A DNA stretch of 7,903 nucleotides from Nitrososphaeraceae archaeon (lineage in GTDB: Archaea; Thermoproteota; Nitrososphaeria; Nitrososphaerales; Nitrososphaeraceae), in contig JAICHH010000076.1 of the NCBI GenBank assembly GCA_025922715.1, forward strand, positions 1 to 7,903. The letters run 5' to 3'. Of this stretch, positions 1-6,262 are shown piece after piece. A model generated the notes under the pieces. That model worked only from the letters and a program-made list of their open reading frames with translations, made no database searches and was not told where the DNA came from. A program made the position numbers and the translations under genes. Position 1 is the stretch's first letter. Each line of letters starts with the position of its first letter.

Positions 1-720
1 CTAGATGTTGGGATAATCCGAGGAACAAATCTGTATATAATTTCATCAACCTCAAATTATACAGATTATTATCGTAATTTGCCAATTTATGAAAGAATGC
101 TTACCTCTTTCAATTATTATAATGAGCAAGAGTTATTAAATCAATTTTCTTCTTCATTATTAAAACCTGTTGCTGACTTTGTCCCAATATTAGGAAATTC
201 TTCTAATATTACAATGGTTGAATTTGGAGATTATCAATGCACATTTTGTGCAAAATTCCATAATGAAACACGCGAACAAATTATTAAAAACTTTGTTGAA
301 TCAGGTAAAATTAATTTTATATTTAAAGACTATATTGTAAATGATATTCCAACAGATAAAGGTTCTAGTATGGGAGCGGAAGCATCATATTGTGCCGGCG
401 AGCAAGGCAAGTATTGGGATTATCATTCTGAATTGTACAATAATTGGAAAGGAGAAGGAACGGGATGGATAACAAATGATAGTCTAAAACAATTTGCTAA
501 AAATATCCAGATACCCAATATAGAACAATTTTCTAACTGCATAGAATCCAATATATATTCTAGCATTGTTCAAAATAATGATAATATTGCTAGATCGATG
601 GGATTATCTGGAACTCCATCATTTATACTAATCAAAGACAATACTATTGAATCCATAATTCCAGGGGCATTACCTTATGAAATTTTTGAACAAACACTAA
701 ACAGATTGCTTTCCAGTTAA
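1..720 (+). CDS. DsbA-like thiol-disulfide oxidoreductase with PsbP/DcrB-like N-terminal region (5' partial)
   Basis: The frame is open from base 1 to the TAA at 718-720, so the gene starts upstream of the window; 239 residues are visible (numbered from base 1). Residues about 66-239 are a DsbA-type thioredoxin fold. The active site is CTFC at 80-83 after a GDYQ lead-in, and the cis-proline loop is GTPSF with Pro206. A second cysteine pair, Cys131 and Cys180, sits where BdbD/DsbA-like proteins often carry an extra disulfide. The family oxidises or isomerises protein thiols outside the membrane. Residues 1-40 (RGTNLYIIS, then LPIYERMLTSF) resemble the last strand and helix of PsbP/DcrB-like domains, so this may be a two-domain protein; that part is inference. 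A TTG at 79 could serve as a start but would cut that region. Any signal peptide lies outside the window. The fold call is firm; the direction of the redox reaction is unknown. Confidence 0.88.
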   Translation, partial: LDVGIIRGTNLYIISSTSNYTDYYRNLPIYERMLTSFNYYNEQELLNQFSSSLLKPVADFVPILGNSSNITMVEFGDYQCTFCAKFHNETREQIIKNFVESGKINFIFKDYIVNDIPTDKGSSMGAEASYCAGEQGKYWDYHSELYNNWKGEGTGWITNDSLKQFAKNIQIPNIEQFSNCIESNIYSSIVQNNDNIARSMGLSGTPSFILIKDNTIESIIPGALPYEIFEQTLNRLLSS

Positions 721-745
721 AAATTACATTTTAATATTTTTGATT
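721..745 (+). terminator. T-rich stretch after the DsbA-like gene
   Basis: Directly after the TAA comes an A/T-rich run with T tracts (TTTTAATATTTTTG, about 729-742) and no stable hairpin. Archaeal RNA polymerase commonly terminates at such T-rich tracts. A separate TATA box follows before the next gene, which fits independent transcripts. In DNA this AT-rich the call is weak. Confidence 0.3.
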
Positions 746-780
746 CTAATACTGGTATTCTTACATGCAGTTCTTAATGA

Positions 781-790
781 GATATAAAGG
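781..790 (+). promoter_or_regulatory. TATA box of the propeller gene
   Basis: GATATAAAGG is centred about 27 nt before the ATG at 813. That is the expected archaeal TATA-to-start distance if the transcript begins at or next to the ATG, so a leaderless mRNA is likely. No Shine-Dalgarno motif precedes the ATG, which agrees. Confidence 0.55.
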
Positions 791-812
791 ACTAATAATC
801 TAATATTAGTAG

Positions 813-2480
813 ATGAATATATTTTGTAAAGTTAATAGCTATAATGTCTTTCTTTTCTCTTCGCTTTTGATCTTAAGTATTTTTATTTCTTCATCAAATC
901 TAAATTCTTATTTTTCTCCAAGTTTTTTAATATATGAATTTATATTTTATGATATATTAACTCCAGCCTTTGGAGATCAAATGGAGTATTCCAAACAACA
1001 GGCTATCGAAAAATTTAAAAGTCAATTTTGCGGCATCAACTCTAAGCCTAATTCCAATCAATATGTCAAAGAAATAAAATTGAATAATGAATGCGAAATG
1101 CCATTGGCTATCATATATGATGACAGTGTGGAAGGGTTATGGTATATTTCGACAAAGCAGGGATCGCTTAATTTATATCAACCTGAAAGACAAATTTTTA
1201 CAAAGTATGATATACCCATCTGGCTGTCACGCGATAATCCTATAGACTCCTCTCAAGTTTGGGACCTTAAACTTGATCCGTCAAATGAAAATTTATGGTT
1301 TACTGATGAAAAACAAAATTTAATTTGGAAATTTAGCAAACAACAGAAGGAATTTGAGCATTTTAAAATCCCCGAAACCAACTTATCTTTTGGTACTATA
1401 TATCCTGTTTCACTTGATTTTGATAACAATGGAAATATTTTCTTTGCAGGAATTAGATCACAATCATTATGGATCGGAAATTTGAGTTTGATGAAAACTG
1501 GTACATCAGATGGAATTGATTCTATACCACTTCCTATTGAAGATTATAAAGATTTCGATCCCTCTCTTGTCAGTACAGGTTCAATTGCAATAGATAAAAA
1601 AAATAATAACGTATGGGTGTCAGTTCTTGCTTTTGGATATAAAGGCCAAATTTATAATTATGATATTACAAATAAGTCATTTAAAAAATATGATCTTGGA
1701 GATCTTCCTTCTCCTGTTGGTATAACAATTGACGAAAAAGGTAGTATTTGGATAAGTGACCATGGAACTAGTATATTTGTTAAATTAAATCCTATTAACA
1801 ATTCCTTAACAAAGTTCATAACCTCTACAGCATCACAAAAAATTTTTGGTGGAGATAAAATTGATAGTCAAGCATATACTTTACCTTACTGGATGAAAAA
1901 AGGACAAAATAACTCTATTATATTTAACGAACATACTGGTAACAAAATTGGAAAATTCTTTCCAGAGGAACTCAAACTAGTTGAATATTGGATTCCGTCT
2001 CAGAATAAACAATTTGGACAATGTAAACCGGACTTACCAGAAAATAGTTGTGGTATTGGAAATGTATTGCAACTTACAGATGAAACTTCCAATCGATTAA
2101 TTTGGTTCACCGAGTGGAGTGAAAACAAGATTGGTTATGTTAATACTAGTATCCCATTACCGTTTTCAATTAATACTGATGACAATGAAATAACACTTAC
2201 TCCAGGAGAAAGCAAAGAAATTAAATTAGAGATTACTACACATACTGATTCTTTGCTTCATCCTATATCATCATCTACCTTAACTCCCAGCGGTGAGTTA
2301 GGGACCTCTTATGGGATTTTTAGCGAAACATCCATAAACTTGAAAAAGGATAAATTAAAAGAAATATCTTTTGTATTTACTCTCTCTAATGATGTTGCTA
2401 TAGGAAATTATATTTTGATGTTAGGAGCCGAAGATGATCTAATATCAATTTCTAAAGCTATTCTCATCGACGTAATATAA
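813..2480 (+). CDS. Secreted Vgb (streptogramin lyase)-like seven-bladed beta-propeller with C-terminal Ig-like domain
   Basis: 555 residues. The N-terminus has a hydrophobic segment (about 12-27), a second hydrophobic patch (38-50) and a possible signal cleavage near AFG-DQ (52-56), so it is probably exported. Blade-like motifs start near 109 (GLWYIS), 160 (NLWFTD), 208 (NIFFAG), 266 (NVWVSV), 311 (SIWISD), 368 (IIFNEHTGNKIG) and 429 (LIWFTEWSENKIG), giving about seven blades. The last two carry the NE/TE...NKIG signature of virginiamycin B lyase-like proteins. Residues 450-555, beginning near TLTPGESKEI, look like an Ig-type beta-sandwich. Six Asn-X-Ser/Thr sequons (190, 223, 287, 329, 366, 444) fit surface glycosylation. 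Cys73/Cys94 and Cys404/Cys413 could form disulfides, notable beside a DsbA-like gene. Many archaeal homologues are named Vgb without known activity, so antibiotic cleavage should not be assumed. A binding or surface role is equally likely. Confidence 0.85.
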   Translation: MNIFCKVNSYNVFLFSSLLILSIFISSSNLNSYFSPSFLIYEFIFYDILTPAFGDQMEYSKQQAIEKFKSQFCGINSKPNSNQYVKEIKLNNECEMPLAIIYDDSVEGLWYISTKQGSLNLYQPERQIFTKYDIPIWLSRDNPIDSSQVWDLKLDPSNENLWFTDEKQNLIWKFSKQQKEFEHFKIPETNLSFGTIYPVSLDFDNNGNIFFAGIRSQSLWIGNLSLMKTGTSDGIDSIPLPIEDYKDFDPSLVSTGSIAIDKKNNNVWVSVLAFGYKGQIYNYDITNKSFKKYDLGDLPSPVGITIDEKGSIWISDHGTSIFVKLNPINNSLTKFITSTASQKIFGGDKIDSQAYTLPYWMKKGQNNSIIFNEHTGNKIGKFFPEELKLVEYWIPSQNKQFGQCKPDLPENSCGIGNVLQLTDETSNRLIWFTEWSENKIGYVNTSIPLPFSINTDDNEITLTPGESKEIKLEITTHTDSLLHPISSSTLTPSGELGTSYGIFSETSINLKKDKLKEISFVFTLSNDVAIGNYILMLGAEDDLISISKAILIDVI

Positions 2481-2548
2481 GCTACTAATATATCGCCTTA
2501 TAGTAAAAAACTTTTGAGTGCACCAAAATAAAATATGATTATTTAATT

Positions 2549-2941
2549 TTAACCTATAACTTGAGCAAAGGATAATTCATATTCTTCAGGGTCTAAAATA
2601 TGAAAGTATCTCTCTCCCCATAGTCCATCTACCGGTTTATTTTTAATGGTAATTAAACGACATAGATCCTGGTCGTGTCTGAAATAGTCATAGAGATTAT
2701 CCACGTTTTTTGAATAAATAATAATTCTCCCAAAATTTGTATCACATTTTAATCCATTTGTAAACTCTAGATTGATGTAGGATTTTGAATTGCTGAATTC
2801 ATCAGTCATTTCAAAAGAGGTAAATGAGCTAACAGGTCCTCCATAGCATAGATTTAATCCTGGAATTTTTGAATAAAATTGACATTCATTTTTCATATTT
2901 TTAACTTTTAATGTTACCGCTGAAATTTTTTGCACATTCAT
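2549..2941 (-). CDS. VOC-fold (glyoxalase/bleomycin resistance-like) protein lacking metal-binding histidines
   Basis: 130 residues, the usual size of a single VOC protein with two beta-alpha-beta-beta-beta modules. The N-terminal module reads ISAVTLKVKNM then QFYSKIPGLNL (21-31), matching the usual strand plus FYxxxLGL helix. The C-terminal module ends GERYFHILDPEEYELSFAQ, matching the family's DPxGxxxEL ending. Classical members bind a divalent metal with two His and two Glu. Here Glu59 and Glu122 fit the Glu positions, but Ala8 and Arg72 stand where the His residues usually are. Glyoxalase-type or metal-dependent dioxygenase activity is therefore doubtful, and a ligand-binding or sequestering role is possible. 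The ATG at 2941 is well placed for a leaderless transcript from a TATA-like stretch at 2961-2970. It is convergent with the propeller gene and divergent from the small membrane protein gene. Confidence 0.8.
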   Translation of the reverse strand: MNVQKISAVTLKVKNMKNECQFYSKIPGLNLCYGGPVSSFTSFEMTDEFSNSKSYINLEFTNGLKCDTNFGRIIIYSKNVDNLYDYFRHDQDLCRLITIKNKPVDGLWGERYFHILDPEEYELSFAQVIG

Positions 2942-2960
2942 TTTTCTTATATATATTAAT

Positions 2961-2970
2961 ATTATAATTA
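2961..2970 (-). promoter_or_regulatory. Possible TATA box of the VOC gene
   Basis: On the - strand this reads TAATTATAAT, centred about 25 nt before the ATG at 2941, suitable for a leaderless transcript. The whole gap is very AT-rich and other TATA-like words lie nearby, so the exact element is uncertain. Confidence 0.3.
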
Positions 2971-2972
2971 TT

Positions 2973-3081
2973 ACTAATTAACATACTGAATTTTTTACTA
3001 TAATATAGATTACATAATTTTAAACTCAACAAATCTGACTAATTATTAATATACTTATAAAATGTACTAATTAATAATATG
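2973..3081 (+). repeat. Three ACTAATTA copies in the divergent gap
   Basis: The 137-nt gap between the VOC gene and the small membrane protein gene has ACTAATTA at 2973-2980, 3038-3045 and 3066-3073. The second and third copies extend to a 14-of-16 match (3038-3053 and 3066-3081), spaced 28 nt apart, and the last runs into the ATG at 3079. They could be operator half-sites or chance words in AT-rich DNA. Confidence 0.3.
3054..3062 (+). promoter_or_regulatory. TATA-like element before the small membrane protein gene
   Basis: CTTATAAAA is a good archaeal TATA match, but its centre is only about 21 nt from the ATG at 3079. That is slightly short for a leaderless start at this ATG. The AT-rich stretch at 3041-3053 (centre about 32 nt upstream) is an alternative. 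One of the ACTAATTA copies lies on each side of the box. Confidence 0.35.
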
Positions 3082-3297
3082 GGGATAATTTTATGGTTCA
3101 TTGCCATAGTACTATTTCTAGCTGTTATTGGTTTAGGGTGGGAAACTTTTTTTACTGGAGTATTAAAGGGCGTGGATAAAATTGGTATTACACCTGTAAT
3201 AAAAAATATAACTGATAGTACAAAAGAATCTCTTCAAGGTATAATCTCTGAATCATCTAAAAATACATTAGATAATTCGCTAAAATTTAATTCTTAA
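3079..3297 (+). CDS. Small single-span membrane protein of unknown function
   Basis: 72 residues. Residues 3-20 (IILWFIAIVLFLAVIGLG) form one transmembrane helix, followed by WETFFTGVLKGVDKIGITPVI (21-41) and a polar, probably helical tail (42-72) rich in Ser, Lys and Asn. The GLGWxxFFxGVxKGxDKIG pattern just after the helix is unusually specific for so small a protein. I recall similar short proteins in thaumarchaeal genomes, always without assigned function; that recollection is unverified. The sequence gives no catalytic motif. An anchor or small accessory subunit is possible, but no partner is apparent among the neighbours. ATG is the only sensible start, since no other start codon occurs before the helix. 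Confidence 0.72.
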   Translation: MGIILWFIAIVLFLAVIGLGWETFFTGVLKGVDKIGITPVIKNITDSTKESLQGIISESSKNTLDNSLKFNS

Positions 3298-3332
3298 TAA
3301 TTTAGTTATTAAAAGATTAAAATAGAAACCAT

Positions 3333-3353
3333 GATTCTAATCTGGATAGAATC
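3333..3353. terminator. Hairpin between the convergent small membrane protein and helicase genes
   Basis: A perfect 7-bp inverted repeat (GATTCTA at 3333-3339, TAGAATC at 3347-3353) encloses a 7-nt loop. On the + strand it is followed by CCTTTCTTATTC. It lies 35 nt after the stop of the membrane protein gene and 11 nt beyond the stop of the helicase gene, the only spacer between these convergent genes. It may end or protect one or both transcripts; archaeal termination usually relies on T tracts, so this is tentative. Confidence 0.4.
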
Positions 3354-3364
3354 CCTTTCTTATT

Positions 3365-5965
3365 CTATATCAGAGCCTGTTGAAAACTGTTTAAATCTAA
3401 TAAAACTGTCTTTTCTCTGTTAATAATACGAGTTAGTACTTCTATAGCCGCCTTTTTGTGTAAATATTCATTGTTGTTACCACATCTATAGGAGTAAGTA
3501 CAACGAGGACATCCATCATCATTTTCACATGGACATTCTATAAGGATAGAATGAGCCCTGTTAATGGCTAAATCAAATTTATCAAAAAGACTTTTACTTG
3601 CCCCGTTTCCACCTATGCTCCCATCATGAATTACTATCATTCCTGTATCACCTAATGAAATTCCTCCAATGTCCTGTGAAGCTCCTCCTGTTAACATACT
3701 ACTTCCTTCAATAAGCACATGTTCAGTGGCATGATATCCACTCACCTCTACCTTTTCTTTCTCCTGAACCATTTTCAAAATTTCTAGAGGGCTTGGTACA
3801 CGAAATATAAATCCTTTTGTAGTATAATTGTAGGTTATAGGTTCATTAAAAAAGACTTTTTTTCCTTGATTAATCTCTTTTCCAATCTCAATGTTTGAAT
3901 ATCCTAATACTTTTTTATATATATTTAAAGAACAATACTTTAACTTAATTCCATAAATTTCTTTTTCTTCAAAAATCTCTATTACTTGTGGATACTCTTC
4001 CATTATAGATTTTGTATAGTAGGGATAGTTAATTGGTAATTCATCTATATCAGCGAAATTTCTTTCTGTCTTTTCGTCAAGTATTAATTTTTTAACTTTA
4101 TATCTTCTTCCAGAAAGAAAGTAAATGGCATCATTATGTAATTCCTCTAACGCATATGGCAAGTTTCTATTTCCAATAATTTTTCCATTCAGAAGAATAT
4201 CTACTTCATTTCCAATTCCTCTTATGTTATAATTTTTTAGTACATCGTATTTTTTGCTATTTGGTATATATTTTCCATTACTAAATATTACTAATTCCTT
4301 TCTTTCCAATTTGGTAAGAGTTTCTAAATAATCCTTTGATTCATGTTTTGATATAGGTCTATCAAAACACATAGCCAGAATTTGGTTTTCCATTACAATG
4401 GGATTAAAAGGATCTATGTACGGTATTTCTTCGTCAATAAAATAGTCAGCAGGATGATTTTTATAATATTGGCTTATCGGGTCATTTCCCAAGGTCAAGA
4501 AAGCAAATCCTTCTTGACCCTTCCTGGCTGCTCTTCCTAGCCTTTGTAAGAGTCTGTTTATAGGTACCAGATTAGATATTACAGCATCTACATCTCCAAT
4601 ATCTATTCCCAACTCTAAAGTCGGGGTAGAAGAAATAACATCTATCATTCCATTCTTAAAAGAATTTTCTACCACTTTTCTGTTCTTGGGTGGAAGACCA
4701 GCTCTATGGACACCTATTTTTATCCCTTGTTTTGATAAAGTAAATGCTATCAATTCTGCAGATAAATGAGAATTACTAAAAACCAGAGTTTTGTGATTCT
4801 TAGTAATTTTTTTTATAAGTTCACTAACTAATGATTTATTTGACCTCAGAGAAGGATATAAAATAGCAAAATTTGTGTTACCTTTTTTTCCTACACCATT
4901 CACTATTTCCATATCACGGGAAAATAATAAATCACAAAATTCTTTAACATTTGGTAAGGTAGCAGAGCAAGCAATTAATTGCAATTTTTTATTATTAATG
5001 ATTCTTTCTAATCTTTTGATAATGTAATGGATATTAGATCCAAATATCCCAGTATATGAATGAACTTCGTCTACAACTAAAAATTCTAAAGCGTTCAACA
5101 ATTTTATAAGCTTTGTATTATTCAAAAGATGGTAATGTAGAGAATCAAAATTTGTTAATACTATATCTGGAGGAAATTCGTAGAAATTTTGCTTTTCATT
5201 TGAATTTAAATCTCCGTCAAATATTTTTACTACAATATCCATCTTATTTGAATACTCCATTATTTTCGATAGTTGATCTCTTGCTAATGCTTTTGTAGGA
5301 TATATAAAAACTGCTTTGATTTGTCTGGTGGCAAACTTATTCTGATTATGAGAGAATTTAACAATTTTGCTATTTAGTTGTTTCTTTAAGTCATATATTT
5401 TTTGTAAAATTGGAAGGCAGAAAGCTTCTGTTTTTCCAGAGGCGGTTGGTGCAATGATTACCGTATTTTTATCTCGAAGAATATTGAGCATAGCTTCTTC
5501 TTGAAATCTATACAAGGTGGAGATATTTCTTGACTTTAATTGGCTTAATATAATATCATCTAAAGGTAGTTCCTCTAATTCTTTTCCTACTGCAATTTTA
5601 GATTCTTCCAATTTTATAATATCAACGACATAATCCAAATCTGAAAATAATATTTCATTGATAAGGTTGTTATTAATTTTACTTTTTTCAATCATTTTTT
5701 TAATTTCTTTTTTAGACCGTACTAATTTTTCCTTTTCAAGTATTATTTTTAGATCCTCAAAAACAGTCACATAACCCTTATCAAATCTGTTTAAAAACTC
5801 TAAATAAGTTTCATCTATGTTATTATAAAATGGTAAAACTGAACATACGTGGCATTTTTCGCATATAAATAATAATCTGCCATCAAGAATTCTGTTTACT
5901 TTTAATGAATTTAATGAGATACAATTAGGGCATCTATACTTCTTCACATTAATAAAATATACCAA
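3365..5965 (-). CDS. MrfA/Hrq1-type (YprA-like) superfamily 2 DNA helicase with N-terminal zinc ribbon and C-terminal MZB/DUF1998 domain
   Basis: 866 residues. A zinc ribbon (Cys12, Cys15, Cys35, Cys38, with Cys41 extra) precedes a RecA1 core: FQEEA (154-158), Walker A APTASGKT (172-179), PTKALARDQ (223-231), TNFDSLH (271-277), DEVH (299-302), SAT (334-336). RecA2 follows: LVFSNS (394-399), motif V around TPTLELGIDIGDVD (447-460) and motif VI QRLGRAARKG (474-483). The C-terminus has HATEHVL (745-751), HDGSIGGNG (780-788) and a cysteine cluster (811, 813, 819, 822, 828) typical of the MZB/DUF1998 region. The family comprises ATP-driven 3'-5' DNA helicases; Bacillus MrfA acts in mitomycin-lesion repair and yeast Hrq1 in crosslink repair. 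A DNA repair role is inferred from that; no MrfB-like nuclease gene is beside it. The start is TTG 5965 or GTG 5950, the latter giving MKKYRCPNC; both are plausible and no ATG is available. All motifs are intact. Confidence 0.93.
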   Translation of the reverse strand: MVYFINVKKYRCPNCISLNSLKVNRILDGRLLFICEKCHVCSVLPFYNNIDETYLEFLNRFDKGYVTVFEDLKIILEKEKLVRSKKEIKKMIEKSKINNNLINEILFSDLDYVVDIIKLEESKIAVGKELEELPLDDIILSQLKSRNISTLYRFQEEAMLNILRDKNTVIIAPTASGKTEAFCLPILQKIYDLKKQLNSKIVKFSHNQNKFATRQIKAVFIYPTKALARDQLSKIMEYSNKMDIVVKIFDGDLNSNEKQNFYEFPPDIVLTNFDSLHYHLLNNTKLIKLLNALEFLVVDEVHSYTGIFGSNIHYIIKRLERIINNKKLQLIACSATLPNVKEFCDLLFSRDMEIVNGVGKKGNTNFAILYPSLRSNKSLVSELIKKITKNHKTLVFSNSHLSAELIAFTLSKQGIKIGVHRAGLPPKNRKVVENSFKNGMIDVISSTPTLELGIDIGDVDAVISNLVPINRLLQRLGRAARKGQEGFAFLTLGNDPISQYYKNHPADYFIDEEIPYIDPFNPIVMENQILAMCFDRPISKHESKDYLETLTKLERKELVIFSNGKYIPNSKKYDVLKNYNIRGIGNEVDILLNGKIIGNRNLPYALEELHNDAIYFLSGRRYKVKKLILDEKTERNFADIDELPINYPYYTKSIMEEYPQVIEIFEEKEIYGIKLKYCSLNIYKKVLGYSNIEIGKEINQGKKVFFNEPITYNYTTKGFIFRVPSPLEILKMVQEKEKVEVSGYHATEHVLIEGSSMLTGGASQDIGGISLGDTGMIVIHDGSIGGNGASKSLFDKFDLAINRAHSILIECPCENDDGCPRCTYSYRCGNNNEYLHKKAAIEVLTRIINREKTVLLDLNSFQQALI
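4493..4519. repeat. 9-bp perfect inverted repeat inside the helicase gene
   Basis: GGTCAAGAA (4493-4501) and TTCTTGACC (4511-4519) are exact reverse complements around a 9-nt loop. They lie in the codons just after helicase motif VI (KGQEG...). The structure could form in the mRNA, but it may be a by-product of coding constraints. Confidence 0.5.
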
Positions 5966-6000
5966 ACATAATAAATTGCTTATCTAGTCTTATCTTTTAG

Positions 6001-6009
6001 ATTTATAAG
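6001..6009. promoter_or_regulatory. Shared TATA box between helicase and mini-HTH genes
   Basis: ATTTATAAG reads as a good archaeal TATA box on the + strand and, as CTTATAAAT, on the - strand. Its centre is 28 nt before the ATG at 6034, giving a leaderless + transcript. On the - strand, initiation about 27 nt away would fall near 5978, leaving a 13-nt leader to TTG 5965 or 28 nt to GTG 5950. One box may therefore support divergent transcription. I see no other comparably good box in the gap. Confidence 0.5.
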
Positions 6010-6033
6010 ATCATCTATCTATTAATTTAGAGT

Positions 6034-6195
6034 ATGATTAATAGAAACTATCAAAAACAAAAAATTTTAGTTGAAAAATTTATAAAGAAAAATAAAAAAA
6101 CTGATCATAGTGTTATCTTAAATGAAATTAATATTGATTATGATACTCTTATCCGAATAATATCAGATCTTAGAAAAGAAGGTCGAATAAAGTAA
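6034..6195 (+). CDS. 53-residue helix-turn-helix protein (probable DNA-binding regulator)
   Basis: ATG at 6034 to TAA at 6193-6195 encodes 53 residues. Three helices can be read: about 5-19 (NYQKQKILVEKFIKK), 26-31 (SVILNE) and 36-48 (YDTLIRIISDLRK). The last ends in LRKEGRIK, the typical close of the recognition helix in winged-helix proteins. The protein stops just where the beta-hairpin wing would begin, so this is a minimal HTH without a wing. It is basic, with 13 Lys/Arg against 7 Asp/Glu. Evidence that it is real: a well-placed TATA box at 6001-6009, an ATG start at leaderless distance and a coherent fold. No frameshifted wing is visible downstream. It diverges from the helicase gene, so control of that gene or of itself is a reasonable guess, unproven. 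It could also be an isolated remnant of a longer regulator. Confidence 0.68.
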   Translation: MINRNYQKQKILVEKFIKKNKKTDHSVILNEINIDYDTLIRIISDLRKEGRIK

Positions 6196-6262
6196 AATAT
6201 ATGTCATGATTTGTTTAATAAAAATATCTTTTATATAATAGTCTTAATATTTAGTTATAATT
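6196..6262. terminator. AT-rich convergent spacer between mini-HTH and SDR genes
   Basis: This 67-nt spacer separates two converging genes. It has T-rich words on both strands: ATCTTTTATATAATAG on + (about 6226-6241) and, read on -, a run giving ATATTTTTATT. Both could act as archaeal T-tract terminators. No hairpin of note was seen. Confidence 0.3.

Noticed and set aside
79..81. TTG at 79 as the start of the DsbA-like gene
   Set aside because: The frame is open all the way to base 1 and the upstream codons encode a sensible protein segment continuous with what follows. An internal TTG without a promoter at the right distance is a poor start.
813..2480. Antibiotic resistance (streptogramin lyase) call for the propeller
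   Set aside because: Only the general blade signature matches. The length, export signal and extra domain differ from true Vgb enzymes, and I could not confirm the catalytic residues.
4971..4982. 12-bp palindrome GCAATTAATTGC in the helicase gene
   Set aside because: It is AT-rich, lies in coding sequence and such palindromes are expected by chance at this composition.
5113..5298. A 61-codon open frame on the + strand
   Set aside because: It lies wholly antisense inside the helicase core, where the - strand protein has conserved motifs, and has no recognisable features or promoter.
3365..5965. A defence system built around the helicase
   Set aside because: DUF1998-type helicases occur in some phage defence systems, but no methylase, nuclease, phospholipase or other defence gene flanks this one. 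The compact MrfA/Hrq1-like layout fits DNA repair better.
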